Shown one piece after another: positions 54,892 through 63,278 of a DNA stretch of 64,000 nucleotides. The stretch comes from Ketobacter sp. MCCC 1A13808. Its GTDB lineage: Bacteria; Pseudomonadota; Gammaproteobacteria; Pseudomonadales; Ketobacteraceae. Under the pieces are notes generated by a model. It saw nothing but the letters and a program-made list of their open reading frames with translations, ran no database searches and was not told where the DNA came from. Each line of letters opens with the position of its first letter. Position 1 is the stretch's first letter. Made by a program: the position numbers and the translations under genes. The stretch lies in contig NZ_VRKW01000002.1 in assembly GCF_009746715.1 (NCBI RefSeq), positions 248,001 through 312,000 on the forward strand, given 5' to 3'.

Positions 54892-56504
54892 GACAATACC
54901 TTAATTGGAGAATCAACCATAAGACGAAGAGTGCGCTTGTCGATTTTGCCTACCGCGGTGAGTGGCAATTTATCCAGAAACCGGAAACGATCTGGTAATT
55001 TGTATTCGGCAATGCCTTTTTCACGCAGGAATTTACGCAACGTCACGGCTCGAACATCACCATGCACAACCACACAAGCACAGCTTTTTTCACCCATTAT
55101 TTCATCGGGTATTGCTATCAGCGCAGCCTGGCTAACAAATTCGTTCTGGACCAGCAACGCTTCTATCTCCTCCGCTGCAATTTTTTCACCACCGCGGTTT
55201 ATCTGATCTTTGACCCGCCCGACTACACGGATATAGCCATCGTCATCCAGCTGCACCAAGTCGCCGGTGAAATAGAACCCGTTTTCATCGAACGCATTAC
55301 GATTATGATGGGGAGCCCGATAATAGCCCCGCACGGTGTATGGACCACGCGTGATCAACATGCCGGTTGAGCCGGGGGCAACATCCTGACCCTGTGAATC
55401 AACCACCCGGACTTCGTCGTGTTCGCACATGGGCTTGCCCTGGGTGCCAAGCACTTTTTCAGCGCCGTCATCAAGGCGGGTGTAGTTCACCAGGCCTTCT
55501 GCCATACCAAATACCTGTTGCAATTCACATCCGAGTTCGGCCCGCACCCTGCGTGCAATACTGTGCGGAAAGCTGGCACCGCCAACCTGTAGCAACCGCA
55601 AAGAGCTTAGCTGGCTACGGCGATGCTCTGCTGCCTGCAGCCAAATAGAAACAGCCGCAGGCACCAATGCCGTCATCGTAATTTGATGTTGTTCTATTAA
55701 CGAAAAACAGATTGGCGCCTCCGGGCCGGGTGCCAACACAACCGTGCCTCCGCAATAGAACACACCCAACGCGCCGGGTGAGCTAAGCGGAAAATTATGT
55801 GCTGCTGGTAAGGCACATAAGAAACGGGTTTGCGCCGAAAGCCGGCAGAGTTCGGCACTGCGACGAACACTGTAGTAATAGTCGTTGTGCGTGCGCGGAA
55901 TTAATTTGGGTGTACCCGTACTACCACCGGATAACTGAAAAAAGGCCACCTGGTCAGCGTAGGTGTGCGCCTCTTCAGACAGGCATTGTTCCTGTAGCAT
56001 GGCATCCAGGTTTTCCGCAAAGTCCGATTGCCCACACATCACCACCGTATCAAGCTGATGGTTTTCAGATTGAAGTTCAGAGAAAAAACGCGCATCACTA
56101 AAAAGGCAGTGAGCGGAATCGCCGATTAGCAACTTCGGTTTGAGCTGTTTCGCATAGGCCCTCAACTCAAGGCGCTGGTGACTGTACAACGCGTTAACCG
56201 CCGTTATCCCGATTTTCAATAGCGCAAAAAAAACGATATAGAACTCGGCAATATTGGGCAACTGCACCAAGGCGGTATCGCCGGGCTGTAATCCACGCTG
56301 CTTCAGAGCCTGTGCTAACTGACCGGACAAAACATCAAGCTGACGGTAGGTAAATTTCCGCTCAAGACAAATCAGCGCAACCGCATCCGGCCTTGCTGCA
56401 ACCTGCTGCGTCAGGATGTCGGTGAGCGGCACATCAGCCCAGTATCCCAAAGCGCGATACCGGTCGGCCAATTCCTTTGGCCAGGGAGTATGACTCAGAT
56501 CCAT
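54888..56504 (-). CDS. entE: 2,3-Dihydroxybenzoate-AMP ligase
   Basis: The start MDLSHTPWPKELADRYRALGYW overlaps the entC stop as TAATG and has AGGAGG upstream; a longer frame is open inside entC but is not expected. The 538-residue adenylating enzyme has the P-loop FFQLSGGSTGTPKLIPRTHNDY, VFGMAEGLVNYTRLDD (aryl acid binding and EntE-specific), FYFTGDLVQLDDDGYIRVVGRVKDQINRGGEKIAAEEIE and the catalytic Lys near AVGKIDKR. It activates DHB and loads EntB. Confidence 0.96.
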   Translation of the reverse strand: MDLSHTPWPKELADRYRALGYWADVPLTDILTQQVAARPDAVALICLERKFTYRQLDVLSGQLAQALKQRGLQPGDTALVQLPNIAEFYIVFFALLKIGITAVNALYSHQRLELRAYAKQLKPKLLIGDSAHCLFSDARFFSELQSENHQLDTVVMCGQSDFAENLDAMLQEQCLSEEAHTYADQVAFFQLSGGSTGTPKLIPRTHNDYYYSVRRSAELCRLSAQTRFLCALPAAHNFPLSSPGALGVFYCGGTVVLAPGPEAPICFSLIEQHQITMTALVPAAVSIWLQAAEHRRSQLSSLRLLQVGGASFPHSIARRVRAELGCELQQVFGMAEGLVNYTRLDDGAEKVLGTQGKPMCEHDEVRVVDSQGQDVAPGSTGMLITRGPYTVRGYYRAPHHNRNAFDENGFYFTGDLVQLDDDGYIRVVGRVKDQINRGGEKIAAEEIEALLVQNEFVSQAALIAIPDEIMGEKSCACVVVHGDVRAVTLRKFLREKGIAEYKLPDRFRFLDKLPLTAVGKIDKRTLRLMVDSPIKVLS

Positions 56505-57706
56505 TACGCTTCTGCCTCCTGTGTAATATCCAAAGCCCGCAACATGGTTTGCAGTTTGGCCTGGGTTTCGCGCCACTCGGATTCCGGGCAGGATTCTTCC
56601 ACAATTCCGGCTCCGGCAAACAACGAAATCGTGCTGTCTTTCACCGTTCCGCAACGGATGGTGACTACCCACTCACCATTGCCCTGATCATCACACCAGC
56701 CCACCATTCCGGTGAACAATCCCCTTTCAAACGGTTCAACCAGATTAATTAACTTACGCGCTAGCGAGGTGGGATAACCACATACTGCCGGTGTCGGATG
56801 GACGCTGCAGGCAAGCTGCAACGCAGTGGTCTCTGCCGACGCCAACTGCCCTTGAATGAAGGTGGACAAATGCCACATCGCAGGCGTACTGAGCAACGAC
56901 GGCCGTACCGGCACATCAAGTTCCAGACAATACGGCAATAGCGCCCGTTGAATTTCGTCGATCACTAACCGGTGCTCATGAGCATCCTTACCAGAGCACA
57001 TCAATAACTCACTGGCTAAGCGATCATCCAGCGGGTCCGCTTGTCGCTTCGCTGAGCCTGCCAGCGGATTTGAAAATAGCTGTTCACCGGCTTTGCGGAT
57101 TAACAACTCCGGGCTCGCACCAATTAATTCAGAACCGTCATTCAAGGGCAGACGAAAATTAAAACCCGCCGGGTTTTGCGCCACCAGTAAATCAAAAATA
57201 CGTTCGACATCCACCTGACTGGTCAATTCAAGCTCCAGCACCCGGGACAACACGGCTTTGCGAATATCACTCAATTGAAAATTGGCAATGGCCTGTTTAA
57301 CACCTTGCTTAAAGCGGCCTTCTTCCGGAATACTGCGCTGACTTTTTATCTGTAACCGTGGATGTATCGCATCATCCGTGGCCGCCGCTGCTGAACGCTC
57401 GAAGTATTCGTACTGCCTGGGCACGAACAAACAGGAGGGCTGCGTTACGTCGAAAGGAATGGCGCCGATGATAACCGGCTTTTCGATTCCGGATTGTTTG
57501 GCACGCTGCAGGGTGTTATTTACCGAGGTCTGAAATACACCACCCGATAAATGCCCGTCTACTGCGGGGGTTGTGATTTTGTCGAAAATGCCGCTGGCCC
57601 TGATACTCTGATGGGTCGACATAAATATAAAATCAGACGGCCGCCGGGGGTCAACCGAAGGACTTGCTTGATAGGGGTCGCATAACACGTTGTTTCCGGC
57701 GTTCAT
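56504..57706 (-). CDS. entC: Isochorismate synthase
   Basis: The 400-residue protein has the chorismate-binding fold: ISDIRKAVLSRVLELEL-type text (LSDIRKAVLSRVLELE), NPAGFNFRLPLNDGSELIGASPELLI, SNPLAGSAKRQADPLDD, KDAHEHRLVIDEIQ, and PTPAVCGYPTSLARKLINLVEPFERGLFTGMVGW with the metal-binding Glu residues. A strong site (AGGGAGG) precedes the ATG. First gene of the minus-strand siderophore operon, with a Fur box 28 bases upstream. Confidence 0.95.
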   Translation of the reverse strand: MNAGNNVLCDPYQASPSVDPRRPSDFIFMSTHQSIRASGIFDKITTPAVDGHLSGGVFQTSVNNTLQRAKQSGIEKPVIIGAIPFDVTQPSCLFVPRQYEYFERSAAAATDDAIHPRLQIKSQRSIPEEGRFKQGVKQAIANFQLSDIRKAVLSRVLELELTSQVDVERIFDLLVAQNPAGFNFRLPLNDGSELIGASPELLIRKAGEQLFSNPLAGSAKRQADPLDDRLASELLMCSGKDAHEHRLVIDEIQRALLPYCLELDVPVRPSLLSTPAMWHLSTFIQGQLASAETTALQLACSVHPTPAVCGYPTSLARKLINLVEPFERGLFTGMVGWCDDQGNGEWVVTIRCGTVKDSTISLFAGAGIVEESCPESEWRETQAKLQTMLRALDITQEAEA

Positions 57707-57733
57707 TCGAGCACCTCCCTTTGCAAATCTAAA

Positions 57734-57748
57734 TGATAACGATTATTA
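57734..57748. promoter_or_regulatory. Fur box between entC and fepB
   Basis: TGATAACGATTATTA matches 12 of 14 arm positions of TGATAATnATTATCA. It lies in the 138-base divergent region and can repress both entCEBA-MFP-RND and fepB. Confidence 0.8.
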
Positions 57749-57844
57749 TTTGCTGGAAAGATAGAACTTAATATAACAAGAGTCAAATGAATTTAGGATG
57801 AAACCCAAAATACTTTTTAACTTGATCAGGATGCACTCAACCCC

Positions 57845-58897
57845 ATGAAATTCACTGCCAATCCTTTCGTACGTTTAATCGGTTGTTTGCTGTTAATCAC
57901 TACTTTATCGGCCTGTGATAACACAACGGAACAAGCGTACACGCCTGATTCAGACGCAAATAAAGCGACAATAAACAGCACCGGACCCCAAGGTGATCAC
58001 CACGACACAGGCTGGCCCAGAACCATAGGCAGCGCCGATGAAAAAATCACACTGGCTGCGCAACCCAAGCGCATTGTGTCCACCAGCGTTAGCGTGACCG
58101 GAGTCCTATTGGCAATCAACGCACCCGTGATCGCTTCCGGCGCCAGCCAACCCAATACGACCGTGACAAACAAAGACGGTTTTTTTACTCAATGGTCTGA
58201 CATCGCGAACCAGCGCAACGTACAGCCGCTGTATCATGGCGAAGCCGATGCGGAAATCATTGCATCGGTAGCGCCGGACTTGATCATTGTGACAGCTACC
58301 GGTGGTGATTCGGCTCTGAAAATTGTGCCCCAACTAAAGCAAATCGCCCCCACCCTGGTGGTAAATTACGATGATAAAAGCTGGCAGCAAGTCGCCGAAA
58401 TACTGGGCGCGGCGACCGGGCATGAAAAGAACGCCCGGCATGCGATTCAACAATTCTCGGATCAGGTGCAGCAAGTTAAACAATCCATCACGCTGCCCCC
58501 GCAACCGGTGACCGCGATCACCTATTACGAAGACGGTTCCGGCGCCAATGTTTGGACTGGACAATCCGCGCAAGGCAAATTACTCACACAACTGGGATTT
58601 GAACTGGCCATTATTCCGGAAACGGTGAAAGGAGAATTGAGCCAGGGCATCCGCAAAGACATCGTCCAGGTTTCAGGTGAAAAGTTTGCGGATGCACTAC
58701 AAGGACAAAGCTTGATGCTATTTTCCGCTGATCAGCGCAGCGTTGAGCAAATCAAAACCAACCCCTTTTTAAATCATCTGCCTCCGGTGCAGCAAAACCA
58801 ACTTTACGCACTGGGGCTGGACACATTCCGCCTGGATTATTACAGCGCCAGCCATTTGTTAACGCGCCTGGAAAAACAATTCAGCCAACTTCAATAA
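57845..58897 (+). CDS. fepB: Ferric-catecholate ABC transporter binding lipoprotein
   Basis: The 350-residue protein has a lipobox (TLSACDNT, Cys24) in place of FepB's usual cleavable signal. It follows the FepB pattern: GWPRTIGSADEKITLAAQPKRIVSTSVSVTGVLLAI, FFTQWSDIANQRNVQPLY, ADAEIIASVAPDLIIVTATGGDSAL, VVNYDDKSWQQVAEILG and YYSASHLL near the end. It binds the ferric siderophore in the periplasm and hands it to FepDG. Separated from entS by 9 bases in convergent orientation. Confidence 0.93.
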   Translation: MKFTANPFVRLIGCLLLITTLSACDNTTEQAYTPDSDANKATINSTGPQGDHHDTGWPRTIGSADEKITLAAQPKRIVSTSVSVTGVLLAINAPVIASGASQPNTTVTNKDGFFTQWSDIANQRNVQPLYHGEADAEIIASVAPDLIIVTATGGDSALKIVPQLKQIAPTLVVNYDDKSWQQVAEILGAATGHEKNARHAIQQFSDQVQQVKQSITLPPQPVTAITYYEDGSGANVWTGQSAQGKLLTQLGFELAIIPETVKGELSQGIRKDIVQVSGEKFADALQGQSLMLFSADQRSVEQIKTNPFLNHLPPVQQNQLYALGLDTFRLDYYSASHLLTRLEKQFSQLQ

Positions 58898-58906
58898 ATC
58901 CATTGC

Positions 58907-60211
58907 CTAGCTCACAGCCTCCGCCACGGGGCTGCTCTCCGTTGCCGGGCCTGACTCTGAATCGGAATGCTGACCCGGTTGAAACGGCTCCTGTTGCAAT
59001 CGCCGAAGCGAACCAAAGCCAATACTGAACAGCACCCCCAAGGCAGCAGCCCCCACTCCGAAAGAAAAGACCGCCACTAAAGGCGTTAACAAACGCGCCA
59101 GCACACCAATACCCATGGCGCCCGCCGCATCACCTGTCACGTCTTGAGCATTCCACAAGCTATTCACGCGGCCCAGCAAGCGATCCGGTGTATGCCCCTG
59201 AACCAGTGTGAATTGCAGCAACGAGGCAATCGAACCGAAATAACCGATCACCACCAGCGCGGCCAAACCAGCGTATAAATGATGAATCATACCCAGTGAG
59301 GCAACCGCCAAAGCTGACACAATCACACTCCCCATCATCATTAAACCCGGACGCCGCAATCCGCCGACCCAGCCGCTGGTAAACGCTCCGACCATGGCCC
59401 CCAAAGGCACGGCCGAAAACATTAATCCCACTTCAAACGCACCGCCACCGTAGCCCTCTTCCGCCAGGGACGGAAACAGTACACGGATGGCAGCCAGTAG
59501 CGCTTGCAAAGTTCCGATCACAATGACCGCGCCCACCACTTTATTCTGAAACAAAAATTGAAAGCCTTCCGCCAGGGAACGCAGCGGATGATCCGGTTCA
59601 CCCCCCTGAGGATTCAGTTGCGGCAATCGCACCAGCGGTATCAAGGTTGCGACCGTGCCGATGCCGGCCAACAGGTAATTCCAACTCACGCCCTGCGCAG
59701 CGATGATAACGCCGCCTATAGCCGGTGCCACCACCGCACCAAAGCGCACGGTCAACATGCTGAGCGCGCCCGCTGCAGGTAAATTTTCACGGCCAACAAT
59801 AGTGGGGATCGCTGCCATCAACGCAGTGATCCCCATGGCGCCAAAGAAACCGTCCCATACAGAAACGATATACAGCGCCAACACCGATGGCTCGGAAATA
59901 AAACTATTCAGGGCCAGCACCAAAAACCCGGCACCACATAAAAAGCGGGCCAATAAAATCAATTTGCGACGATCAAAGCGATCCGCCAGCACCCCCCCGC
60001 ACATCAAACCGACAAACATGCCGACCCCGTCCATTGCCATGGCGATACCCACTTGCACGGTGGAGCCGGTGAGCTCGTGAATCTGGACCGGAACGGCCAC
60101 CAATAATATACCCAACGCGAAAACGGACATCATTCGCGCAACAAAAATGGCACGAAAATGCCGGTTGGTTTTTAACAGGCCGAAATCGACCACGATAGAA
60201 GGCTTACCCAT
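58907..60211 (-). CDS. entS: Enterobactin-type siderophore exporter EntS (MFS)
   Basis: The ATG at 60211 (MGKPSIVVDFGLLKTNRHFRAI) aligns with the EntS start; a GTG four codons earlier is possible. Twelve membrane segments are visible, with the MFS loop GGVLADRFDRRKLILLAR and EntS-like text LYIVSVWDGFFGAMGITALMAAIP, GRENLPAAGALSMLTVRFGAVVAPAIGG and LGRVNSLWNAQDVTGDAAGAMGIG. It exports the siderophore across the inner membrane. The C-terminal 30 residues are polar and variable. Divergent from fepD with a Fur box between. Confidence 0.93.
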   Translation of the reverse strand: MGKPSIVVDFGLLKTNRHFRAIFVARMMSVFALGILLVAVPVQIHELTGSTVQVGIAMAMDGVGMFVGLMCGGVLADRFDRRKLILLARFLCGAGFLVLALNSFISEPSVLALYIVSVWDGFFGAMGITALMAAIPTIVGRENLPAAGALSMLTVRFGAVVAPAIGGVIIAAQGVSWNYLLAGIGTVATLIPLVRLPQLNPQGGEPDHPLRSLAEGFQFLFQNKVVGAVIVIGTLQALLAAIRVLFPSLAEEGYGGGAFEVGLMFSAVPLGAMVGAFTSGWVGGLRRPGLMMMGSVIVSALAVASLGMIHHLYAGLAALVVIGYFGSIASLLQFTLVQGHTPDRLLGRVNSLWNAQDVTGDAAGAMGIGVLARLLTPLVAVFSFGVGAAALGVLFSIGFGSLRRLQQEPFQPGQHSDSESGPATESSPVAEAVS

Positions 60212-60271
60212 AACAAGAACCACACAATTGAGCCGGAAAAATTATGCTACTATACAAACATATTTCTAAAT

Positions 60272-60290
60272 CACAATCATTATCATTCTC
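60272..60290. promoter_or_regulatory. Fur box between entS and fepD
   Basis: The minus strand reads GAGAATGATAATGATTGTG, 15 of 19 matches to GATAATGATAATCATTATC. It ends 5 bases before the fepD ATG and should repress both directions. Confidence 0.8.
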
Positions 60291-60295
60291 ATAAA

Positions 60296-61372
60296 ATGCT
60301 TCTGTCAGAACGTTTTTTTATACATGGCCGATCCGCAAGGGTCCGTAAGTCGGCTCAGCAGCCAGCCAATGACCAGAGTCGCCGTCAAAGTGTACTCAGG
60401 TTAGTGCTGTGCGCTGTGGTGCTGGTCATTAGCCTGGTCGCCAGTCTCGCTTTGGGGGCAAAATCCATCGAGTGGCCGGTGGTAGTGAACAGCTTATTGG
60501 GTAATCTGCACGATGCGGACAGCATTATCGTTCTGCAAAGCCGCCTGCCCCGCACCCTGCTGGGCTTGCTGGTGGGTATCGCCCTCGGCATTTCAGGTTT
60601 GCTAATCCAATCCATCAGCGGCAATCCGTTGGCTGAACCCGGCATTCTGGGCGTGAACGCCGGAGCCAGTTTTGCGGTGGTGTTGGGTATCAGCCTGTTC
60701 TCCGTACACTCTCCCCTGCTGTATTGGTTTTACGCGTTCAGCGGTGCCATGGTGACGAGCCTTGCGGTGTACGCTATCGGCCGCTTCGGGGTACAGCAAA
60801 TGGACCCGGTACGATTCATTCTGGTCGGGGTTGCGGTGGGCGCAGTGTTGACCGGATTCAGCTCGGGGCTGACGTTGCTCAACCCCGCGGCCTTCGATCA
60901 GTTCCGTTTCTGGAGTGCCGGTTCACTGGATATCCGCGATCTGGACCGGGCATTGCTGGCGCTGCCCGGAGTACTCAGTGGCACCCTGCTTGCATTGTAT
61001 TTATCCCGCTCACTCAATGCTTTGAGTATGGGCGAGGAATTGGCCGCAACCCTGGGCTCACGTCCGCTACTGACACAATCACTGGCGTTACTGGCGATTG
61101 CCTTATTGTGCGGCACCGCCACGGCTGCAGCCGGCCCGATCACGTTCGTGGGGCTGATGATTCCGCATCTGGCACGGCGGATTGTGGGCAACGACCATCT
61201 CTTATTGGTGCCCTGCGTGTTATTGACGGCACCGATTTTATTGCTCTGGTCTGATATTGTGGGCCGCGTGATTATTGCCGGTGAATTACGAGTATCCATT
61301 GTCACCGCCTTTATCGGCGCTCCCGTTCTGATTTGGCTGGCCCGACGCCAAACCAGCCCCGGGAGGCAATGA
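60296..61372 (+). CDS. fepD: Ferric-siderophore ABC permease FepD
   Basis: The 358-residue protein has nine to ten membrane helices and FecCD-family motifs: SRLPRTLLGLLVGIALGISGLLIQSISGNPLAEPGILGVNAGA, GVAVGAVLTGFSSG, FWSAGSLDIRD, LGSRPLLTQ, GPITFVGLMIPHLARRIVGNDH. It forms the membrane channel with FepG. No good ribosome site precedes the ATG because the Fur box lies there, so initiation may be unusual; a later start would lose the first helix. Its stop overlaps the fepG start (TGATG). Confidence 0.93.
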   Translation: MLLSERFFIHGRSARVRKSAQQPANDQSRRQSVLRLVLCAVVLVISLVASLALGAKSIEWPVVVNSLLGNLHDADSIIVLQSRLPRTLLGLLVGIALGISGLLIQSISGNPLAEPGILGVNAGASFAVVLGISLFSVHSPLLYWFYAFSGAMVTSLAVYAIGRFGVQQMDPVRFILVGVAVGAVLTGFSSGLTLLNPAAFDQFRFWSAGSLDIRDLDRALLALPGVLSGTLLALYLSRSLNALSMGEELAATLGSRPLLTQSLALLAIALLCGTATAAAGPITFVGLMIPHLARRIVGNDHLLLVPCVLLTAPILLLWSDIVGRVIIAGELRVSIVTAFIGAPVLIWLARRQTSPGRQ

Positions 61373-62412
61373 TGAGTCAATCAATATGGCTAGGCCGTCC
61401 CGACGGCTCGTTCAATGTCAAAATAGCCCTGCGCGGGTTTTGGGTTAGCGCTTTTTTGGCGTGCCTGTGCCTGACACTGGCACTGTACGCTCTACAATCG
61501 GGCGCCCTCCAATTGAGTCCGCACGCCGTGTGGCAAGCGTTGCTGGGAGACGGCACGGCAAGCAATCGGATGGTGGTCGTGCAATGGCGTTTACCTCGTG
61601 TGGTCATGGCGCTGGTACTGGGCGCCGCCCTGGGTATGAGCGGCGCTATATTTCAATCCCTTATTCGCAACCCCCTGGGCAGCCCTGATGTGATCGGATT
61701 TAACAGCGGCGCTTATACCGGTGCATTACTTGCCATTGTTTTACTGCAGGCAAACCATCTGCAGATCGCCGGCGGGGCCCTATTGGGCGGTTTGCTCACT
61801 GCGGCCATCATTTATTTGCTGGCGTGGAACCGGGGCTTAAACAGTTTTCGTCTAATCATTGTGGGCATCGGTATCAGCGCCATGCTAACCGCCGTTAACA
61901 CCTGGCTAATGATCAGCGCCAGCTTGGAATCCGCCATCAGCGCTGCCGTTTGGGGTGCCGGTTCCTTAAGTGGCATAACCTGGGGCATGGCTCGCCCCTC
62001 GGCCCTGATCTGTGTGTTCGCCTTGCTGGCTGCGTTGGCACTGAGCCGCCGCATGCAGATGTTGGAGATGGGCGATGACAGTGCCAGTGCACTGGGCATC
62101 AACGTGGAACGCAGCCGCTTACAACTGATGGTGATCGGCGTCGTTCTTACCGCGGCTGCCACCGCTGTGAGCGGACCTATTTCATTCATTGCATTGGCGG
62201 CTCCGCAAATGGCCAAACAATTGTCCCGCAGCCACAGCACCACCTTATTGTGCTCCGCCTGGATGGGCGCCCTGCTGTTACTGGCGGCCGACCTGGTGGC
62301 GCAGCACGCTTTTTCACCCCAAAAATTGCCCGTAGGAGTAGTCACCGTCAGTATCGGTGGACTTTACCTGATCTGGCTTTTAATACGACAAATGAGGCCT
62401 GACTCGCGATGA
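61372..62412 (+). CDS. fepG: Ferric-siderophore ABC permease FepG
   Basis: The ATG at 61372 (MSQSIWLGRPDGSFNVKIALRG) lies 5 bases after GGAGG; an adjacent ATG at 61369 is also possible. The 346-residue protein carries FecCD motifs: RLPRVVMALVLGAALGMSGAIFQSLIRNPLGSPDVIGFNSGAYTG, GIGISAMLTAVNTWLM, WGAGSLSGITW, GPISFIALAAPQMAKQLSR. Partner of FepD. Overlaps fepC by four bases (ATGA). Confidence 0.93.
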   Translation: MSQSIWLGRPDGSFNVKIALRGFWVSAFLACLCLTLALYALQSGALQLSPHAVWQALLGDGTASNRMVVVQWRLPRVVMALVLGAALGMSGAIFQSLIRNPLGSPDVIGFNSGAYTGALLAIVLLQANHLQIAGGALLGGLLTAAIIYLLAWNRGLNSFRLIIVGIGISAMLTAVNTWLMISASLESAISAAVWGAGSLSGITWGMARPSALICVFALLAALALSRRMQMLEMGDDSASALGINVERSRLQLMVIGVVLTAAATAVSGPISFIALAAPQMAKQLSRSHSTTLLCSAWMGALLLLAADLVAQHAFSPQKLPVGVVTVSIGGLYLIWLLIRQMRPDSR

Positions 62413-63278
62413 GCCGATTACAAGTCAAACGCATGAGCGTAGGGTACGAACACGATCCCATTCTGAAAACGCTGAACATTGATATTCCCGATGGCTCGTT
62501 CACCGCCATTATCGGTCCCAATGGCTGCGGTAAAACCACGCTTTTGCGCAGCCTGTGCCGGTTACTGAAACCGGAAACCGGCCAGGTTTGCCTGGACGGA
62601 GAAAACATTCATCACTACCCCGCCAAGACCGTTGCCAAGCAACTGGGATTATTGCCGCAAAGTGCGAACGCACCGGAAGGCATCCGGGTAACGGATCTGG
62701 TGGCACGGGGCCGCTACCCCCATCAAACCCTGTTTCGTCAATGGAGCGAGGAGGATGCAGTGGCCGTGCAGCTGGCCATGGACGTCACCGGGACCACCCA
62801 ATTTGCCGACCGTATGGTGGACTCTTTGTCCGGCGGACAACGACAGCGGGTCTGGATTGCCATGGCGCTGGCCCAGCAAACCCCGATCCTGCTGCTGGAT
62901 GAACCCACTACGTATCTGGACATTGCCCATCAAATTGATCTGATGGAATTATTCCGCATGCTGAATCTGGAATCAGGTCGCACGCTGGTCGCCGTGTTGC
63001 ACGATCTGAATCACGCCTGCCGTTATGCCACTCACCTGATCGCTATTAAAGACGGCGAGGTGGTGGCACAGGGTAGCCCGCAACGCATTATCACGGCGCA
63101 ATTAGTCCAACAGGTATTCGGTCTGGATTGCATCGTTATCAACGATCCGGTGAGTCATACGCCCTTGATTATTCCCAAGGGCAGTTTTACTCATTCCCAT
63201 AAACCGGCATTGGAAAGAAGTTCAACCAACAGTGGCCCGACATTTTCCAACGACTCCGGGGAAACAATGTCCTCGTGA
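62409..63278 (+). CDS. fepC: Ferric-siderophore ABC ATPase FepC
   Basis: The ATPase has Walker A (GPNGCGKTTLLR), Q-loop (GLLPQSANAPEG), signature (LSGGQRQRVWIAM), Walker B (ILLLDEPTTYLD) and switch His (VLHDLNHACRYA). It powers FepBDG. At 289 residues it is longer than E. coli FepC (271): normal homology ends near DPVSHTPLIIPKG and about 28 extra residues, mostly polar, are read across the 3' end of entF on the other strand. That overlap of 88 bases suggests a lost stop codon. Confidence 0.94.
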   Translation: MSRLQVKRMSVGYEHDPILKTLNIDIPDGSFTAIIGPNGCGKTTLLRSLCRLLKPETGQVCLDGENIHHYPAKTVAKQLGLLPQSANAPEGIRVTDLVARGRYPHQTLFRQWSEEDAVAVQLAMDVTGTTQFADRMVDSLSGGQRQRVWIAMALAQQTPILLLDEPTTYLDIAHQIDLMELFRMLNLESGRTLVAVLHDLNHACRYATHLIAIKDGEVVAQGSPQRIITAQLVQQVFGLDCIVINDPVSHTPLIIPKGSFTHSHKPALERSSTNSGPTFSNDSGETMSS

